64,000 bases of DNA from Roseovarius lutimaris (GTDB lineage: Bacteria > Pseudomonadota > Alphaproteobacteria > Rhodobacterales > Rhodobacteraceae): contig NZ_FOVP01000005.1 of the NCBI RefSeq assembly GCF_900115165.1, forward strand, positions 1-64,000, given 5' to 3'. This document shows positions 34,679 to 43,260 of the stretch, piece after piece; position 1 is the stretch's first letter; each line of letters starts with the position of its first letter. Both the position numbers and the translations under genes were made by a program. A model generated the notes under the pieces. It searched no databases. It saw only the letters and a list, made by a program, of their open reading frames with translations, and had not been told where the DNA came from.

Positions 34679-35823
34679 CCAGCCATTGAGGCCGCAAACC
34701 GCTCGAACAGGTAAAAGCTGTCCTGCGGACCAGGGCTTGCCTCGGGGTGATGCTGAACCGAAAACACCGGGCGGTCCATCATGCGGATGCCACAGTTAGA
34801 CCCGTCAAACAGTGACACATGGGTTTCGGCAACTCCCGTCGGCAGGCTCTGACTATCGACCGCAAAGCCGTGGTTCATCGAGGTGATCTCGACCTTGCCC
34901 GTCTCGATATCCTTGACCGGGTGGTTGGCGCCGTGGTGGCCGTGGTTCATCTTGACGGTTTGCGCCCCAAGCGCCAGGGCAAGCATCTGATGCCCAAGGC
35001 AAATCCCGAACATCGGCAGGCCAGAGTCAAGAACCCCGCGGATCATCGGCACGGCATAGGCCCCCGTGGCCGCCGGATCGCCGGGGCCGTTGGACAGGAA
35101 CACACCGTCAGGACCATGCGCCAGAACCTCTTCGGCGGTGGCGGTGGCGGGCAGGACCGTCACCTCGCAACCGGCACTTGCCAGACAGCGCAGGATATTG
35201 CGTTTGGCGCCGTAATCGATCGCAACCACCTTGTGGCGGGCCTCGGTCTGACGGGTGTAGCCGTCGGGCCAGGCCCACCGCATTTCATCCCAGCGATAGG
35301 ATTGCGCACAGGTGACCATCCTGGCCAGGTCCATCCCCTCAAGCCCGGCAAAGGCCCGCGCCTTGGCGACCAGAGCGGCAGTGTCGAAATTTCCCTCGGG
35401 GTCATGCGCAAGCGTGGCATGCGGCGCACCCTGCTGGCGGATCGCGCGTGTGAGGCGGCGCGTGTCGATGCCGCCAATGGCAATACGACCACGCCGCGCC
35501 AGCCATTCGGCCAGATGTTCCTGCGCGCGCCAGTTGCTGGGCTGCGTCGGGTCCCATTTCACGACCATGCCTTCGGCCACCGGATCGGCGGTTTCGTCAT
35601 CCTCGGAATTGACGCCGGTATTGCCGATATGAGGAAAGGTAAAGGTCACGATCTGCCCGGCATAGGACGGGTCTGTCATGATCTCCTGATAGCCAGTCAT
35701 GGCGGTATTGAAACACAGCTCTGCCGTGGTGTCGCCAGTGGCGCCGAACCCATGGCCATAAAACAGCGTCCCATCCGCAAGGGCCAGGCAGGCGGTCGGG
35801 CGGGTCTGGGGCGCGTGGGCCAT
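34675..35823 (-). CDS. carA: Carbamoyl-phosphate synthase small subunit
   Basis: 382 residues. It takes the amide nitrogen of glutamine and passes ammonia to CarB, feeding arginine and pyrimidine synthesis. The N-terminal domain starts ACLALADGTLFYGHGFGA and contains FTFPHIGNTGVNSEDDE; the class I glutaminase begins near residue 190, with VVAIDYGAKRNILRCL, then VFLSNGPGDPAAT, MFGICLGHQMLALALG (nucleophile Cys) and QHHPEASPGPQDS (catalytic His and Glu region). carB is not in the window. It is a single gene convergent to nothing on its 3' side, with CtrA-type sites overlapping its end. Confidence 0.97.
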   Translation of the reverse strand: MAHAPQTRPTACLALADGTLFYGHGFGATGDTTAELCFNTAMTGYQEIMTDPSYAGQIVTFTFPHIGNTGVNSEDDETADPVAEGMVVKWDPTQPSNWRAQEHLAEWLARRGRIAIGGIDTRRLTRAIRQQGAPHATLAHDPEGNFDTAALVAKARAFAGLEGMDLARMVTCAQSYRWDEMRWAWPDGYTRQTEARHKVVAIDYGAKRNILRCLASAGCEVTVLPATATAEEVLAHGPDGVFLSNGPGDPAATGAYAVPMIRGVLDSGLPMFGICLGHQMLALALGAQTVKMNHGHHGANHPVKDIETGKVEITSMNHGFAVDSQSLPTGVAETHVSLFDGSNCGIRMMDRPVFSVQHHPEASPGPQDSFYLFERFAASMAG

Positions 35824-36009
35824 GACAGGGATTCTCCGGATATGTGCAAATTGGCGCGAACCTAAGGGGGGGTCCGGGCCGGGTCAAGGCACTAGATGGC
35901 CCAGTTTACCGGCGAATACCAGCCCCCCGCGCCTGTCGGTCAACAGTTGCCTATGCCGCCCGCTTTGGATAGTCTGAGGGACTTGTGACAAACCATGGGA
36001 TGGAACGGA

Positions 36010-36468
36010 ATGGAACTGCGGGATCGCATCACTCAGGCCCTTAAACAGGCGATGAAAGACAAGGACGCGGCGCGCCTTGCGACGCTGCGGTTGATCAGCG
36101 CGGCGATCAAGGATCAAGAGATCGCCGGGCGCGGCGTCGATGGCGCCACCTGCGTTGGCACCCCCGAAATCATGGCGATTCTGGCCAAGATGACCAAGCA
36201 GCGCAACGAAAGTGCGCGCGCCTATGAAGAGGGCGGTCGCCTTGATCTGGCTGAACGCGAGCGCAGCGAGATAGAGGTGATCGAAGAATTCCTGCCACGC
36301 CAGCTTGACGACGCTGAAGTCGCCGCTGCGATCGACAAGGCCATAAGCGATGTCGGCGCCACCACGATCCGCGATATGGGCAAGATCATGGGCAAGCTCA
36401 AAGAGCGTCACGCCGGACAGATGGATTTCGGCACGGTCGGCCCGCAGGTCAAAGACCGCCTCGCCTAA
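36010..36468 (+). CDS. GatB/YqeY-domain protein
   Basis: 152 residues from the ATG at 36010. The sequence has the YqeY pattern: ELRDRITQALKQAMKDKDA, LRLISAAIKDQEIAGRG, KQRNESARAYEEGGRLDLAE, EEFLPRQLDDAEV and a C-terminal DMGKIMGKLKERHAG, ending QVKDRLA. It is homologous to the tRNA-binding C-terminal domain of GatB, and its exact role is unsettled. The amidotransferase genes gatA and gatC are 2.7-4.4 kb downstream. Its stop interlocks with that of the DUF2244 gene in CTAA. Confidence 0.92.
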   Translation: MELRDRITQALKQAMKDKDAARLATLRLISAAIKDQEIAGRGVDGATCVGTPEIMAILAKMTKQRNESARAYEEGGRLDLAERERSEIEVIEEFLPRQLDDAEVAAAIDKAISDVGATTIRDMGKIMGKLKERHAGQMDFGTVGPQVKDRLA

Positions 36469-36965
36469 CCCGTCATTGGCCGTGGCGGGCGCAGGGCATC
36501 GCTCAATTCGCCGTAAAGCACCTTGCGCTCGCCCTCGGACAGGAACGCCCCGATCTCGACCTCGCGGCCCTTGCCCTTGAGGGTGATATAATGCGCGACC
36601 GGCCCGCCTGAGGGGTGCATGCTCGCCTTGACCCAATAGCGGTTGCAATCCCAGTCCTGCACATCGCTGCGCGGATTGGTGCGCTCCAGATGCACCGTCT
36701 CCGGCCCGATCTCTAGCACCTCGGTGATCCTGGCACTGCGATAGGACTGCTCAAGCCCCCACCAGACCCCCGCCAGCGTCAGCATCAGGAACGGCAGCAA
36801 CCCCCAGAGAACAACCGTCCCCAGCAGCGGATAAAGCGGAATGGTGATCAGCGTAAAGGTAGCCAGCACAAAGGCCGCAAACCCGCGCCGCGGCAGGGAT
36901 CGGTGCGGCCAAAGCACCAGCTTGGTCTCTGACGTGTCCTGCGATGATGTCCATTCATACGGCAT
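36465..36965 (-). CDS. DUF2244-family membrane protein
   Basis: 166 residues with two adjacent membrane helices at about 28-68 (FAAFVLATFTLITIPLYPL and VVLWGLLPFLMLTLAGVWW). A soluble beta-rich part follows with ITEVLEIGPETVHLERTNP and a final ISDALR-like LSDALRPPRP. This is the DUF2244 layout, a conserved alphaproteobacterial integral membrane protein of unknown function often near cytochrome oxidase genes. It overlaps YqeY by four bases tail to tail. Confidence 0.82.
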   Translation of the reverse strand: MPYEWTSSQDTSETKLVLWPHRSLPRRGFAAFVLATFTLITIPLYPLLGTVVLWGLLPFLMLTLAGVWWGLEQSYRSARITEVLEIGPETVHLERTNPRSDVQDWDCNRYWVKASMHPSGGPVAHYITLKGKGREVEIGAFLSEGERKVLYGELSDALRPPRPMTG

Positions 36966-37107
36966 GTCCTGTTTTTAGCCCATGAGAACGGTTTGAAAAG
37001 GGGGCGCGCGCAATCGGCCAAACCCCCAGACATTCCCGACGAGCATAGCCCGGCCAGCATCACACCATAGCCCGGTTTCTTCTGGCCTGAAAATATCCTG
37101 GGGAGTT

Positions 37108-37126
37108 TGAGGGGCAAAGCCCCTCA
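37108..37126 (-). terminator. Hairpin downstream of rnpB
   Basis: TGAGGGGC (37108-37115), AAA loop, GCCCCTCA (37119-37126), about 60 bases beyond the RNase P RNA 3' end. No long U-run follows. The flank (GAAAATATCCTGGGG, 37089-37103) belongs to a short element repeated at 41830-41852 in altered form. Confidence 0.55.
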
Positions 37127-37186
37127 TTCATAACGTTAAACGCGCGCCGAAGGCGCTCAATTCTTGAAAATCACCGAGGCCGCAAT

Positions 37187-37614
37187 TTGCGCGGAGGGCC
37201 TGTAAGCCGGATTTTGTCCAGAGGGTTGCCCCCCTTGGATGACCATTCATCTTGAGACGCTGTTGCCAACGCCCCTCTAGCTGCCAACCCGGACCACTGG
37301 GCCAAGACGTGCCTGCGGACGGTATCGGTTGCCCGACCTGCCCCGCGCGCGGTCCCTATTTGGCATTGCTCCCGGTGGGGCTTGCCGTGCCGGTTCGGTT
37401 GCCCGTCCCGCGGTGGGCTCTTACCCCACCGTTTCACCCTTACCCATGCGCAGTCTCCCTTGGCGAGCCGCAGGTGCGACGGGCGGTATCATTTCTGTGG
37501 CGCTTTCCCTTGGGTTGCCCCAGCCGGGCGTTACCCGGCACCGTTGTCTTGTGGAGTCCGGACTTTCCTCGACACCTTTCGGCCCCGCGGCCATCCGGCC
37601 CTCCGCGCCTCGCT
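37187..37614 (-). ncRNA. rnpB: RNase P RNA (class A)
   Basis: The catalytic RNA of RNase P, which trims tRNA 5' ends. On the minus strand GCGCGGAGGGCC (37597-37608) pairs with GGCCCTCCGCGC (37189-37200), forming helix P1. The conserved core AGGAAAGTCCGGACTCCA (about 37553-37570) and ACAGAAA (37492-37498) are present, as is the 3' conserved GATTTTGT/ATCCGGCTTAC element. Length near 428 nt fits. Ends are estimated from P1; the 5' end almost touches the stop codon of the AmpD-like gene at 37618. Confidence 0.95.
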
Positions 37615-37617
37615 GAC

Positions 37618-38331
37618 TTAGGCGGTCGGGCGCGCGCGGTCAACGGGGAAGCGTGCGGCAAGCGCCTCAATCGCCCCGCAATCATCCGCCGCCAGCGGGC
37701 CAATGGCGTTAGGGCGAAAGCGCAGGCGAAAGGCGCTCAGGATCGGCTCAAGATTATCCGCCCCACCCGGTGCATAGCCAAAGCGTTCGGCAGCGGCAAG
37801 AAACGCCCCTGCCCCGGTTTCAGCCTCGGGCAGCGCTTGCCCGGGCCAGACCGACAGGCCACCCCGCGCCAACCTGCGCCAGTCAAACCGCGCTCCGGGA
37901 TCAAACTTGCGCAGAGGCGCCATGTCGGAATGGGCAATCACCCGCTCGGGCGGAATGCTCCAGCGCGCCATGATCGCGTGCATGAGCCCTTCCAGCGCCT
38001 GCATCTGCGGCTCCGGGAAAGGATGCGCGCCGGTATTGGCCAACTCGATCCCGATCGAGCGCGAATTCACATCGCTGACCGCGCCCCATTGGCCCGCCCC
38101 CGCATGCCAGGCGCGCTGATCTTCCCCGACCATCTGCCAAATCTCGCCGCGCTCTGAGATCAGGTAATGCGCCGACACCTCAGCGCCGGGATCACAGAGC
38201 CGCTCAAGCGCCGCGCGCGCGCTCTGCATCGCGGTGTAATGCAGCACGATCATATCGGGCAAGGCGCCCCTCCGCCGCGCGCCAAAATTCGGCGAGGCCC
38301 GCCATCTGCACGTAGGGTGGGTGAAACCCAC
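37618..38331 (-). CDS. N-acetylmuramoyl-L-alanine amidase (AmpD/AmiD family)
   Basis: 237 residues from a GTG at 38331. The amidase domain contains DMIVLHYTAMQSARAAL near residue 26 (metal His), EVSAHYLISERGEIWQMV, RAWHAGAGQWG near 75 and NSRSIGIELANTG near 90, RVIAHSDMAPLRKFDPG with the third metal-ligand region near 136. These enzymes cut the lactyl-alanine bond of muropeptides for cell-wall recycling. The first seven codons (MGFTHPT) are read straight out of dispersed repeat copy C, so the repeat supplies the start codon; no other in-frame start is evident before SPNFG. It follows the lipoprotein gene by 11 bases and rnpB comes directly after it. Confidence 0.9.
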   Translation of the reverse strand: MGFTHPTCRWRASPNFGARRRGALPDMIVLHYTAMQSARAALERLCDPGAEVSAHYLISERGEIWQMVGEDQRAWHAGAGQWGAVSDVNSRSIGIELANTGAHPFPEPQMQALEGLMHAIMARWSIPPERVIAHSDMAPLRKFDPGARFDWRRLARGGLSVWPGQALPEAETGAGAFLAAAERFGYAPGGADNLEPILSAFRLRFRPNAIGPLAADDCGAIEALAARFPVDRARPTA

Positions 38332-38333
38332 GC
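38308..38333 (-). repeat. Dispersed repeat, copy C (contains a start codon)
   Basis: Contains GTAGGGTGGGTGAAACCCAC. On the minus strand it encodes MGFTHPT, the first residues of the AmpD-like protein. Confidence 0.8.
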
Positions 38334-38342
38334 CCCGCCCCT

Positions 38343-39083
38343 TTACCGGCCAACCGCCTTGCGGAAGGGCACCGGGGTCCAGGCGCAGGCATAGCCGTCG
38401 CCATCAGGATCGAGGCCAAGGCGGTCGCGTTCGGGGCCGCCGCGCTTGAGAAACTCAAGCTGTGCCAGATCCGGCGAGGCATATTCGGCGCAATTGCGCT
38501 CGAATTTGCTGGCCTTGTTGATCCCGACACGACGATGGACCGGGGTTCCGACCGGATGCTTGGTGGCAAGCGCATAGGCCACGATGTTGGGGCCAACATC
38601 GCCGGGGCGATTGCCAACGGCCTCGGGGGCGATCACCTGATATTGGGCGCGGTTCTGCGCGATCCGCGACGCGTCATCCTCGATCGAGCGCTGCGCGCCG
38701 ACCGCCTCGAAACTGTTCTCGCGCGAAATGCCGACGGAATTCATGATGCCTTCTGGTGCCGGGTTTGACGGGCTGGCCTGAAGCACCGGCTGACCGGAAT
38801 TGGCGGCGGTGGCCGCAAGGGCTGCGCGCGCATCGGCGGCAACATCTGCGCCCGGTTGCGTCGTCGCGCTGCTTCCGGCGGCGGGGGGCACCGCGCCCAA
38901 AGGCTCCGAGGAGACAGCATTTGGCGCCGGCAGGGCATTGCCCGCCAGGGCGGCCTCGCGCGCGGCCTTTTCGCGTTGGTATTGACTGTAATCGTTAAAG
39001 CCGACGCCCGCGCCGCTATCGGGCACTGCGGGCGCACAGGCCGTAAGGGCCGTAAGGGCAAGCGTGCCAAGGATCAAACGCAT
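38343..39083 (-). CDS. Lipoprotein with C-terminal excalibur-like motif
   Basis: 246 residues. The N-terminus is a lipoprotein signal, LILGTLALTALTAC. Next is an Ala/Pro-rich, low-complexity stretch (about 40-115). The C-terminal 90 residues contain FERNCAEYASPDLAQLEFLK and the excalibur-type calcium motif DRLGLDPDGDGYACAW. It probably sits in the outer membrane or periplasm, bound to Ca2+. The gene is upstream of the AmpD-like amidase on the same strand, in line with a cell-envelope role, which is not proven. Confidence 0.82.
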   Translation of the reverse strand: MRLILGTLALTALTACAPAVPDSGAGVGFNDYSQYQREKAAREAALAGNALPAPNAVSSEPLGAVPPAAGSSATTQPGADVAADARAALAATAANSGQPVLQASPSNPAPEGIMNSVGISRENSFEAVGAQRSIEDDASRIAQNRAQYQVIAPEAVGNRPGDVGPNIVAYALATKHPVGTPVHRRVGINKASKFERNCAEYASPDLAQLEFLKRGGPERDRLGLDPDGDGYACAWTPVPFRKAVGR

Positions 39084-39120
39084 CTGCTATTTCCTGCCAT
39101 AAGCTGTTTTGCGGGCGGGT

Positions 39121-40608
39121 TTACCACCATTTGCCGGGTTTGGCCACAAATCCCGCAGCCTCTTCCAACGCATAGGCAGTGTTGAGCAGATCACCCTCTT
39201 CCCAGGGGCGCCCGATCAGTTGCAGCCCAAGCGGCAGCCCCTGTTTGTCGACCCCCGCCGGCACCGAAATGCCCGGCAGACCGGCAAGGTTGACGGTGAC
39301 GGTAAAGACATCGTTGAGATACATCTGCACCGGATCGGCGTCTTTCATCTCGCCCAGGCCAAAGGCCGCACTTGGCGTCGCCGGGGTCAGGATCGCATCG
39401 ACGCCGGCCTCAAAGGCCTGCTCGAAATCGCGTTTGATCAGTGCGCGTACCTTGCGGGCGCGGTTGTAATAGGCGTCATAGAACCCGGCAGAGAGCACAT
39501 AGGTGCCCACCATCACGCGGCGCTGAACCTCGTGACCAAAGCCCTCGGCACGTGTCTTTTCGTACATCTCGGTGATGCCATCGCCCTGCGCAAGCCTGGC
39601 GCGATGGCCATAACGCACCCCGTCATAGCGCGCGAGGTTGCTTGAGGCCTCCGCAGGCGCAATCACGTAATAGGCCGGCAACGCATATTTGGTGTGCGGC
39701 AGGCTTATGTCGCGGATGTCGGCGCCCGCGTCTTTCAGCATCGCGGTGCCATCGGCCCAAAGCTGTTCGATCTCGGCGGGCATGCCCTCCATCCGGTATT
39801 CTTTCGGGATGCCGATGACCTTGCCCTTGATATCGCCGGTCAGAGCCGCCTCGAAATCGGGCACCGGGAAATCGACGCTGGTCGAATCCTTGGGGTCGTG
39901 GCTGCACATGGCGCTCAGCATGATCGCCGCGTCGCGCACCGATTTGGTCATCGGCCCGGCCTGATCGAGCGAAGAGGCGAAGGCCACAACGCCCCAGCGG
40001 GAACAGCGCCCATAGGTCGGCTTGATGCCGGTGATGCCGGTAAAGGCCGCAGGCTGGCGAATCGAGCCGCCGGTATCGGTGCCGGTCGCGGCCAGACACA
40101 GATCCGCCGCCACGGCCGAGGCCGAGCCGCCGGACGAGCCGCCGGGCGTGAGCGCCGTGTCGTCATTGCCGCGCCGCCAGGGGTTGACGGCATTGCCATA
40201 GGCCGAGGTTTCATTCGACGAACCCATGGCGAATTCATCCATGTTGAGCTTGCCCAGCATCACCGCGCCAGCCTCGAACAGGTTCTGGGTGACGGTCGAT
40301 TCGTACTCGGGCTTAAAGCCTTCAAGGATGCGGCTCGCAGCCTGGCTTGGCACGCCTTTGGTGCAAAACAGATCCTTGATGCCCAGAGGGATACCGCACA
40401 TCGCCGGGGCGTCGCCCGCCTTGATCCGGGTATCAGCGGCGCGCGCCTGGTCGCGGGCAAGATCGGGGGTGTGATGCACGAATGCATTGAGCGCCCCGGC
40501 GCCCTCGATCTGGCTCAGGCAGGCCTCGGTCAGCTCAACCGCGGTAACATCGCCCTTGCGCAGGGCATCGCGGGCCTCGGCAATCGTGAATTTGTTGAGA
40601 TCAGCCAT
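39121..40608 (-). CDS. gatA: Aspartyl/glutamyl-tRNA amidotransferase subunit A
   Basis: 495 residues. GatA is the glutaminase of GatCAB, which converts Glu-tRNA(Gln) and Asp-tRNA(Asn) to the amide forms. The amidase signature is in place: [19 protein letters not shown] near residue 75 (catalytic Lys), [18 protein letters not shown] near 155 (cis-Ser), and [20 protein letters not shown] near 175 (nucleophile Ser). The C-terminus has [20 protein letters not shown]. It starts in a one-base overlap with gatC (TAATG), so the two are cotranslated. gatB is not in the window. Confidence 0.97.
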   Translation of the reverse strand: MADLNKFTIAEARDALRKGDVTAVELTEACLSQIEGAGALNAFVHHTPDLARDQARAADTRIKAGDAPAMCGIPLGIKDLFCTKGVPSQAASRILEGFKPEYESTVTQNLFEAGAVMLGKLNMDEFAMGSSNETSAYGNAVNPWRRGNDDTALTPGGSSGGSASAVAADLCLAATGTDTGGSIRQPAAFTGITGIKPTYGRCSRWGVVAFASSLDQAGPMTKSVRDAAIMLSAMCSHDPKDSTSVDFPVPDFEAALTGDIKGKVIGIPKEYRMEGMPAEIEQLWADGTAMLKDAGADIRDISLPHTKYALPAYYVIAPAEASSNLARYDGVRYGHRARLAQGDGITEMYEKTRAEGFGHEVQRRVMVGTYVLSAGFYDAYYNRARKVRALIKRDFEQAFEAGVDAILTPATPSAAFGLGEMKDADPVQMYLNDVFTVTVNLAGLPGISVPAGVDKQGLPLGLQLIGRPWEEGDLLNTAYALEEAAGFVAKPGKWW

Positions 40609-40895
40609 TATTCCACCACCTTCGGAACCGCAAAGAAACCCTCGCGCGCATCGGGCGCATTGGCCAGCACCTTGGCCTGTTGATTGCCATCGGTGACCAC
40701 ATCCTCGCGCCGTTTCAGGCGCATCGGCGTGACGCTGGTCATCGGCTCGATGCCCTCCACATCCACCTCGTTGAGCTGTTCAATGAACCCAAGAATGGTG
40801 TTGAATTCCTCGGCCAGCGCAGGCAGCGCGTCCTCAGGCACACGGATGCGGGCCAGCTTGGCCACTTTGGCGGCGGTCTCTCGGTCGATCGACAT
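40608..40895 (-). CDS. gatC: Aspartyl/glutamyl-tRNA amidotransferase subunit C
   Basis: 95 residues from the ATG at 40895 (GGAGAG upstream). GatC wraps around GatA and GatB and stabilises the complex. Family features are the start [17 protein letters not shown], then [20 protein letters not shown] and [20 protein letters not shown], and the end FFAVPKVVE. The overlap with gatA supports a gatCA operon. Confidence 0.95.
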   Translation of the reverse strand: MSIDRETAAKVAKLARIRVPEDALPALAEEFNTILGFIEQLNEVDVEGIEPMTSVTPMRLKRREDVVTDGNQQAKVLANAPDAREGFFAVPKVVE

Positions 40896-41071
40896 GGGTC
40901 TCTCCGGTAATCGTGTTGCCCCTGCGTTTAGCGCCCGGTGCAATTGGGCGCAAGCATCTGAGCGCGCCAAAACCCTGCCCGCGCAAGGATCGCGCAGAAT
41001 TTCGGCCTTGGCCCTTTCCTGTGGCGCAAGTCTTGCTAGTCTTTGGAAAACTGAAAAGAAGGATAGGCAGA

Positions 41072-41764
41072 ATGAAAATCACCTGGCTTGGGCATTCATC
41101 GTTTCGGATCGAGATCGGCGAACTGGTTTTGCTACTAGATCCCTGGCTAACCGGCAATCCGATGCTGCCCGAAGACAGCCACGCAGCGGCCACCGATGGG
41201 GCGACACATATCCTGTTGACCCATGCGCATTTTGATCATGTGGCTGATGTTCTGCCGCTGGCGCGCAAGCAGGGCCTGACGGTGGTCGGGCAATACGACC
41301 TGATGGCGCATTGGGAAGCCACGGAAAAGATTGAGGTTGTCGGGTTCAACAAGGGCGGCACGGTCGATCTTGGCGGGGTCAAGGTGACGATGGTGCATGC
41401 CACCCATTCGACCAGCTTTGGCACCGATGACGGGCCACAGGTGCCCGGCACCGAATGCGGTTATATGATCGCGGGCGAGGATCATGTGATCTATGTCTCG
41501 GGCGATACCGATGTGATGGCCGATATGGGTGTGTTTCACGACCTGCACCAGCCCGATATCGGCATCTTATGCGCGGGCGGACATTTCACAATGGATATGC
41601 GGCGCGCGGGCTATGCGGCGAAAAGATTCTTTGATTTCAAGACTGTGATCCCCTGCCATTACCGCACCTTCCCGATTTTGGAGCAATCTGCAGAGGCATT
41701 GGTCAAGGCCCTGCCCGGCGTCACCGTGATTGAACCGCAGGTGATGGAGCCGATCACGATCTGA
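41072..41764 (+). CDS. Metallo-beta-lactamase-fold metal-dependent hydrolase (UPF0173 type)
   Basis: 230 residues from the ATG at 41072, with GAAGGA upstream. The start MKITWLGHSSFRIEI is the UPF0173 hallmark; the metal motif is LLTHAHFDHVADVLPLA near residue 50 (HxHxDH), followed by YVSGDTDVMADM and a late ILCAGGHFTMDMRRAGYAAK and VIPCHYRTFPIL with the other ligands. Substrate unknown. It stands alone, divergent from gatC and convergent to the pseudouridine synthase, with inverted repeats between. Confidence 0.92.
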   Translation: MKITWLGHSSFRIEIGELVLLLDPWLTGNPMLPEDSHAAATDGATHILLTHAHFDHVADVLPLARKQGLTVVGQYDLMAHWEATEKIEVVGFNKGGTVDLGGVKVTMVHATHSTSFGTDDGPQVPGTECGYMIAGEDHVIYVSGDTDVMADMGVFHDLHQPDIGILCAGGHFTMDMRRAGYAAKRFFDFKTVIPCHYRTFPILEQSAEALVKALPGVTVIEPQVMEPITI

Positions 41765-41784
41765 CAATTCGGCAATCGGGGCAT

Positions 41785-41829
41785 GGGGGCGCGGCCCCCG
41801 CCCAAGAAAATTCGCCGAATTTTCTTGGG
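41785..41829. terminator. Bidirectional terminator, MBL hydrolase / pseudouridine synthase
   Basis: Two stems in tandem: GGGGGC/GCCCCC (41785-41799), then CCCAAGAAAATTC (41801-41813) with GAATTTTCTTGGG (41817-41829) around GCC. The A/T stretch inside the second stem gives U-rich runs on both strands. Confidence 0.75.
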
Positions 41830-41855
41830 CCCCCCGGAGTATTTCCGGAAAGATG
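41830..41855. repeat. Roseobacter-type downstream element (CCGGAGTATTTCCGGAAAGATG)
   Basis: Contains CCCCGGAGTATTTCCGGAAA followed by GATGAAA. The related stretch TGAAAATATCCTGGGGAG lies at 37088-37105 next to rnpB. Such elements are recurrent in Rhodobacterales intergenic DNA; that is from memory, not a search. Confidence 0.45.
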
Positions 41856-41862
41856 AAAGCGG

Positions 41863-42672
41863 TCAGGTATTGCGACGGCGGCGCTGTGGTTTGGGGCGTT
41901 GCGGTCGCGCTGGTTTGGTCGGCGTTTCGACTTCGGGTTCTTGCGGCAGGCCAAGTTGGTCGCGCATCACGCGCGGGCGGATTTCCTCGACGGCGCCGGG
42001 TTTGAGTTGGCCAAGCTGAAACGGACCATAGGACACGCGGATCAGCCGATTGACCGAGAGGCCGACCGACTCCATCGCGCGGCGGATTTCGCGGTTCTTG
42101 CCTTCGCGGATCGACACGGTGATCCAGGCGTTGGCGCCCTGCTGGCGATCCAGCGTCACCATCATCCCCTGAAGCCGTAGGCCATCAACCGTAAGGCCCT
42201 TGCGCAGCGGCTCGAACGTGGCATCGGTCGGGCGGCCATTGACGCGCACGCGGTAGCGGCGCAGCCAGCCCGTTGAGGGCAGTTCAAGCTTGCGCTTGAG
42301 CGTGCCGTCATTGGTCAGCAACAGCAGCCCTTCGGAATTGAGATCGAGCCTGCCCACGCTCATCACCCGTGGCAGGTCTTCGGGCAAGTCGTCATAGATC
42401 GTGGCGCGGCCCTGTTCGTCGCGGTTGGTGGTCACAAGGCCGGTGGGTTTGTGATAAAGCCAGAGCCGTGCCGGTTCGGGCGCATCCAATGCGCGGCCAT
42501 CCACCACCACCTTGTCGGCGGGTGTCACGTTTAGCGCGGCGCGGGTGATCTTGACGCCATTGACGGTCACGCGGCCGGCCTCGATCAGACGCTCGGCCTC
42601 GCGGCGGCTGGCGATACCTGCGCGTGCGATGACCTTGGCGATCCGGTCGCCTTCTGGGGGTTTGGTGCTCAT
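41863..42672 (-). CDS. RsuA/RluB-family pseudouridine synthase
   Basis: 269 residues. It makes pseudouridine in rRNA, probably 23S. An S4 RNA-binding domain is at the N-terminus (RIAKVIARAGIASRREAER, then LIEAGRVTVNGVKI). The catalytic part has SVGRLDLNSEGLLLLTNDG near residue 105 (catalytic Asp) and REGKNREIRRAMESVGLSV near 205. A basic tail KPARPQRPKPQRRRRNT ends the protein. RluB is the closest named member; RluE or RsuA cannot be excluded. Confidence 0.93.
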   Translation of the reverse strand: MSTKPPEGDRIAKVIARAGIASRREAERLIEAGRVTVNGVKITRAALNVTPADKVVVDGRALDAPEPARLWLYHKPTGLVTTNRDEQGRATIYDDLPEDLPRVMSVGRLDLNSEGLLLLTNDGTLKRKLELPSTGWLRRYRVRVNGRPTDATFEPLRKGLTVDGLRLQGMMVTLDRQQGANAWITVSIREGKNREIRRAMESVGLSVNRLIRVSYGPFQLGQLKPGAVEEIRPRVMRDQLGLPQEPEVETPTKPARPQRPKPQRRRRNT

Positions 42673-42735
42673 GGGGCCTCGCTTAGCCTATTCGCGGGGC
42701 TTGCGAAAGTGGCGATGGCGGGGCAAAGACGCCCT

Positions 42736-43200
42736 ATGACCTTCAAAAGCCATATGAGGGCCGCGCTGGACGAGGCGCGCGCCGCCGCCGGGCGCGGCGA
42801 GGTGCCGGTGGGCGCCGTGGTGGTTGATGCCGAAGGCCAGATCGTCGCGCGGGCGGGCAATCGCACGCGGGAATTGAGTGACCCGACCGCACATGCGGAA
42901 ATCCTTGCGCTGCGCGCCGCCTGTGCCGCCAAGGGCAGCGAGCGGCTGGTGGGCCATGATCTTTACGTCACGCTGGAGCCCTGCGCAATGTGCGCCAGTG
43001 CAATCGCCGCCGCAAGGATCGCACGGCTTTATTACGCGGCAAGCGATCCAAAGTCCGGCGGCGTGGCGCAGGGCGCGCGGGTGTTCACCCATCCGCAATG
43101 TCACCATGTGCCCGACGTTTATGACGGGATTGCCGCCCGTGAGGGGGAGACCCTGCTGAAAGCGTTTTTTCAAGACCGGCGGCGCGACACGGATCTTTAA
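42736..43200 (+). CDS. tadA: tRNA-specific adenosine deaminase
   Basis: 154 residues from the ATG at 42736; an ATG at 42709 would add nine residues. TadA deaminates A34 to inosine in tRNA-Arg(ACG). The catalytic zinc site is DPTAHAEILALRAAC near residue 55 (HAE) and VTLEPCAMCASAIAAARIAR near 83 (PCxxC). The downstream loop YAASDPKSGGVAQGARVF is typical of TadA. It is divergent from the pseudouridine synthase gene with a 63-base spacer. Confidence 0.95.
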   Translation: MTFKSHMRAALDEARAAAGRGEVPVGAVVVDAEGQIVARAGNRTRELSDPTAHAEILALRAACAAKGSERLVGHDLYVTLEPCAMCASAIAAARIARLYYAASDPKSGGVAQGARVFTHPQCHHVPDVYDGIAAREGETLLKAFFQDRRRDTDL

Positions 43201-43260
43201 CCTGCTCATTTCGCATGTTCTAGAAGCTCAATACCGGTTCCCACTTTTGAGCAACAGACC

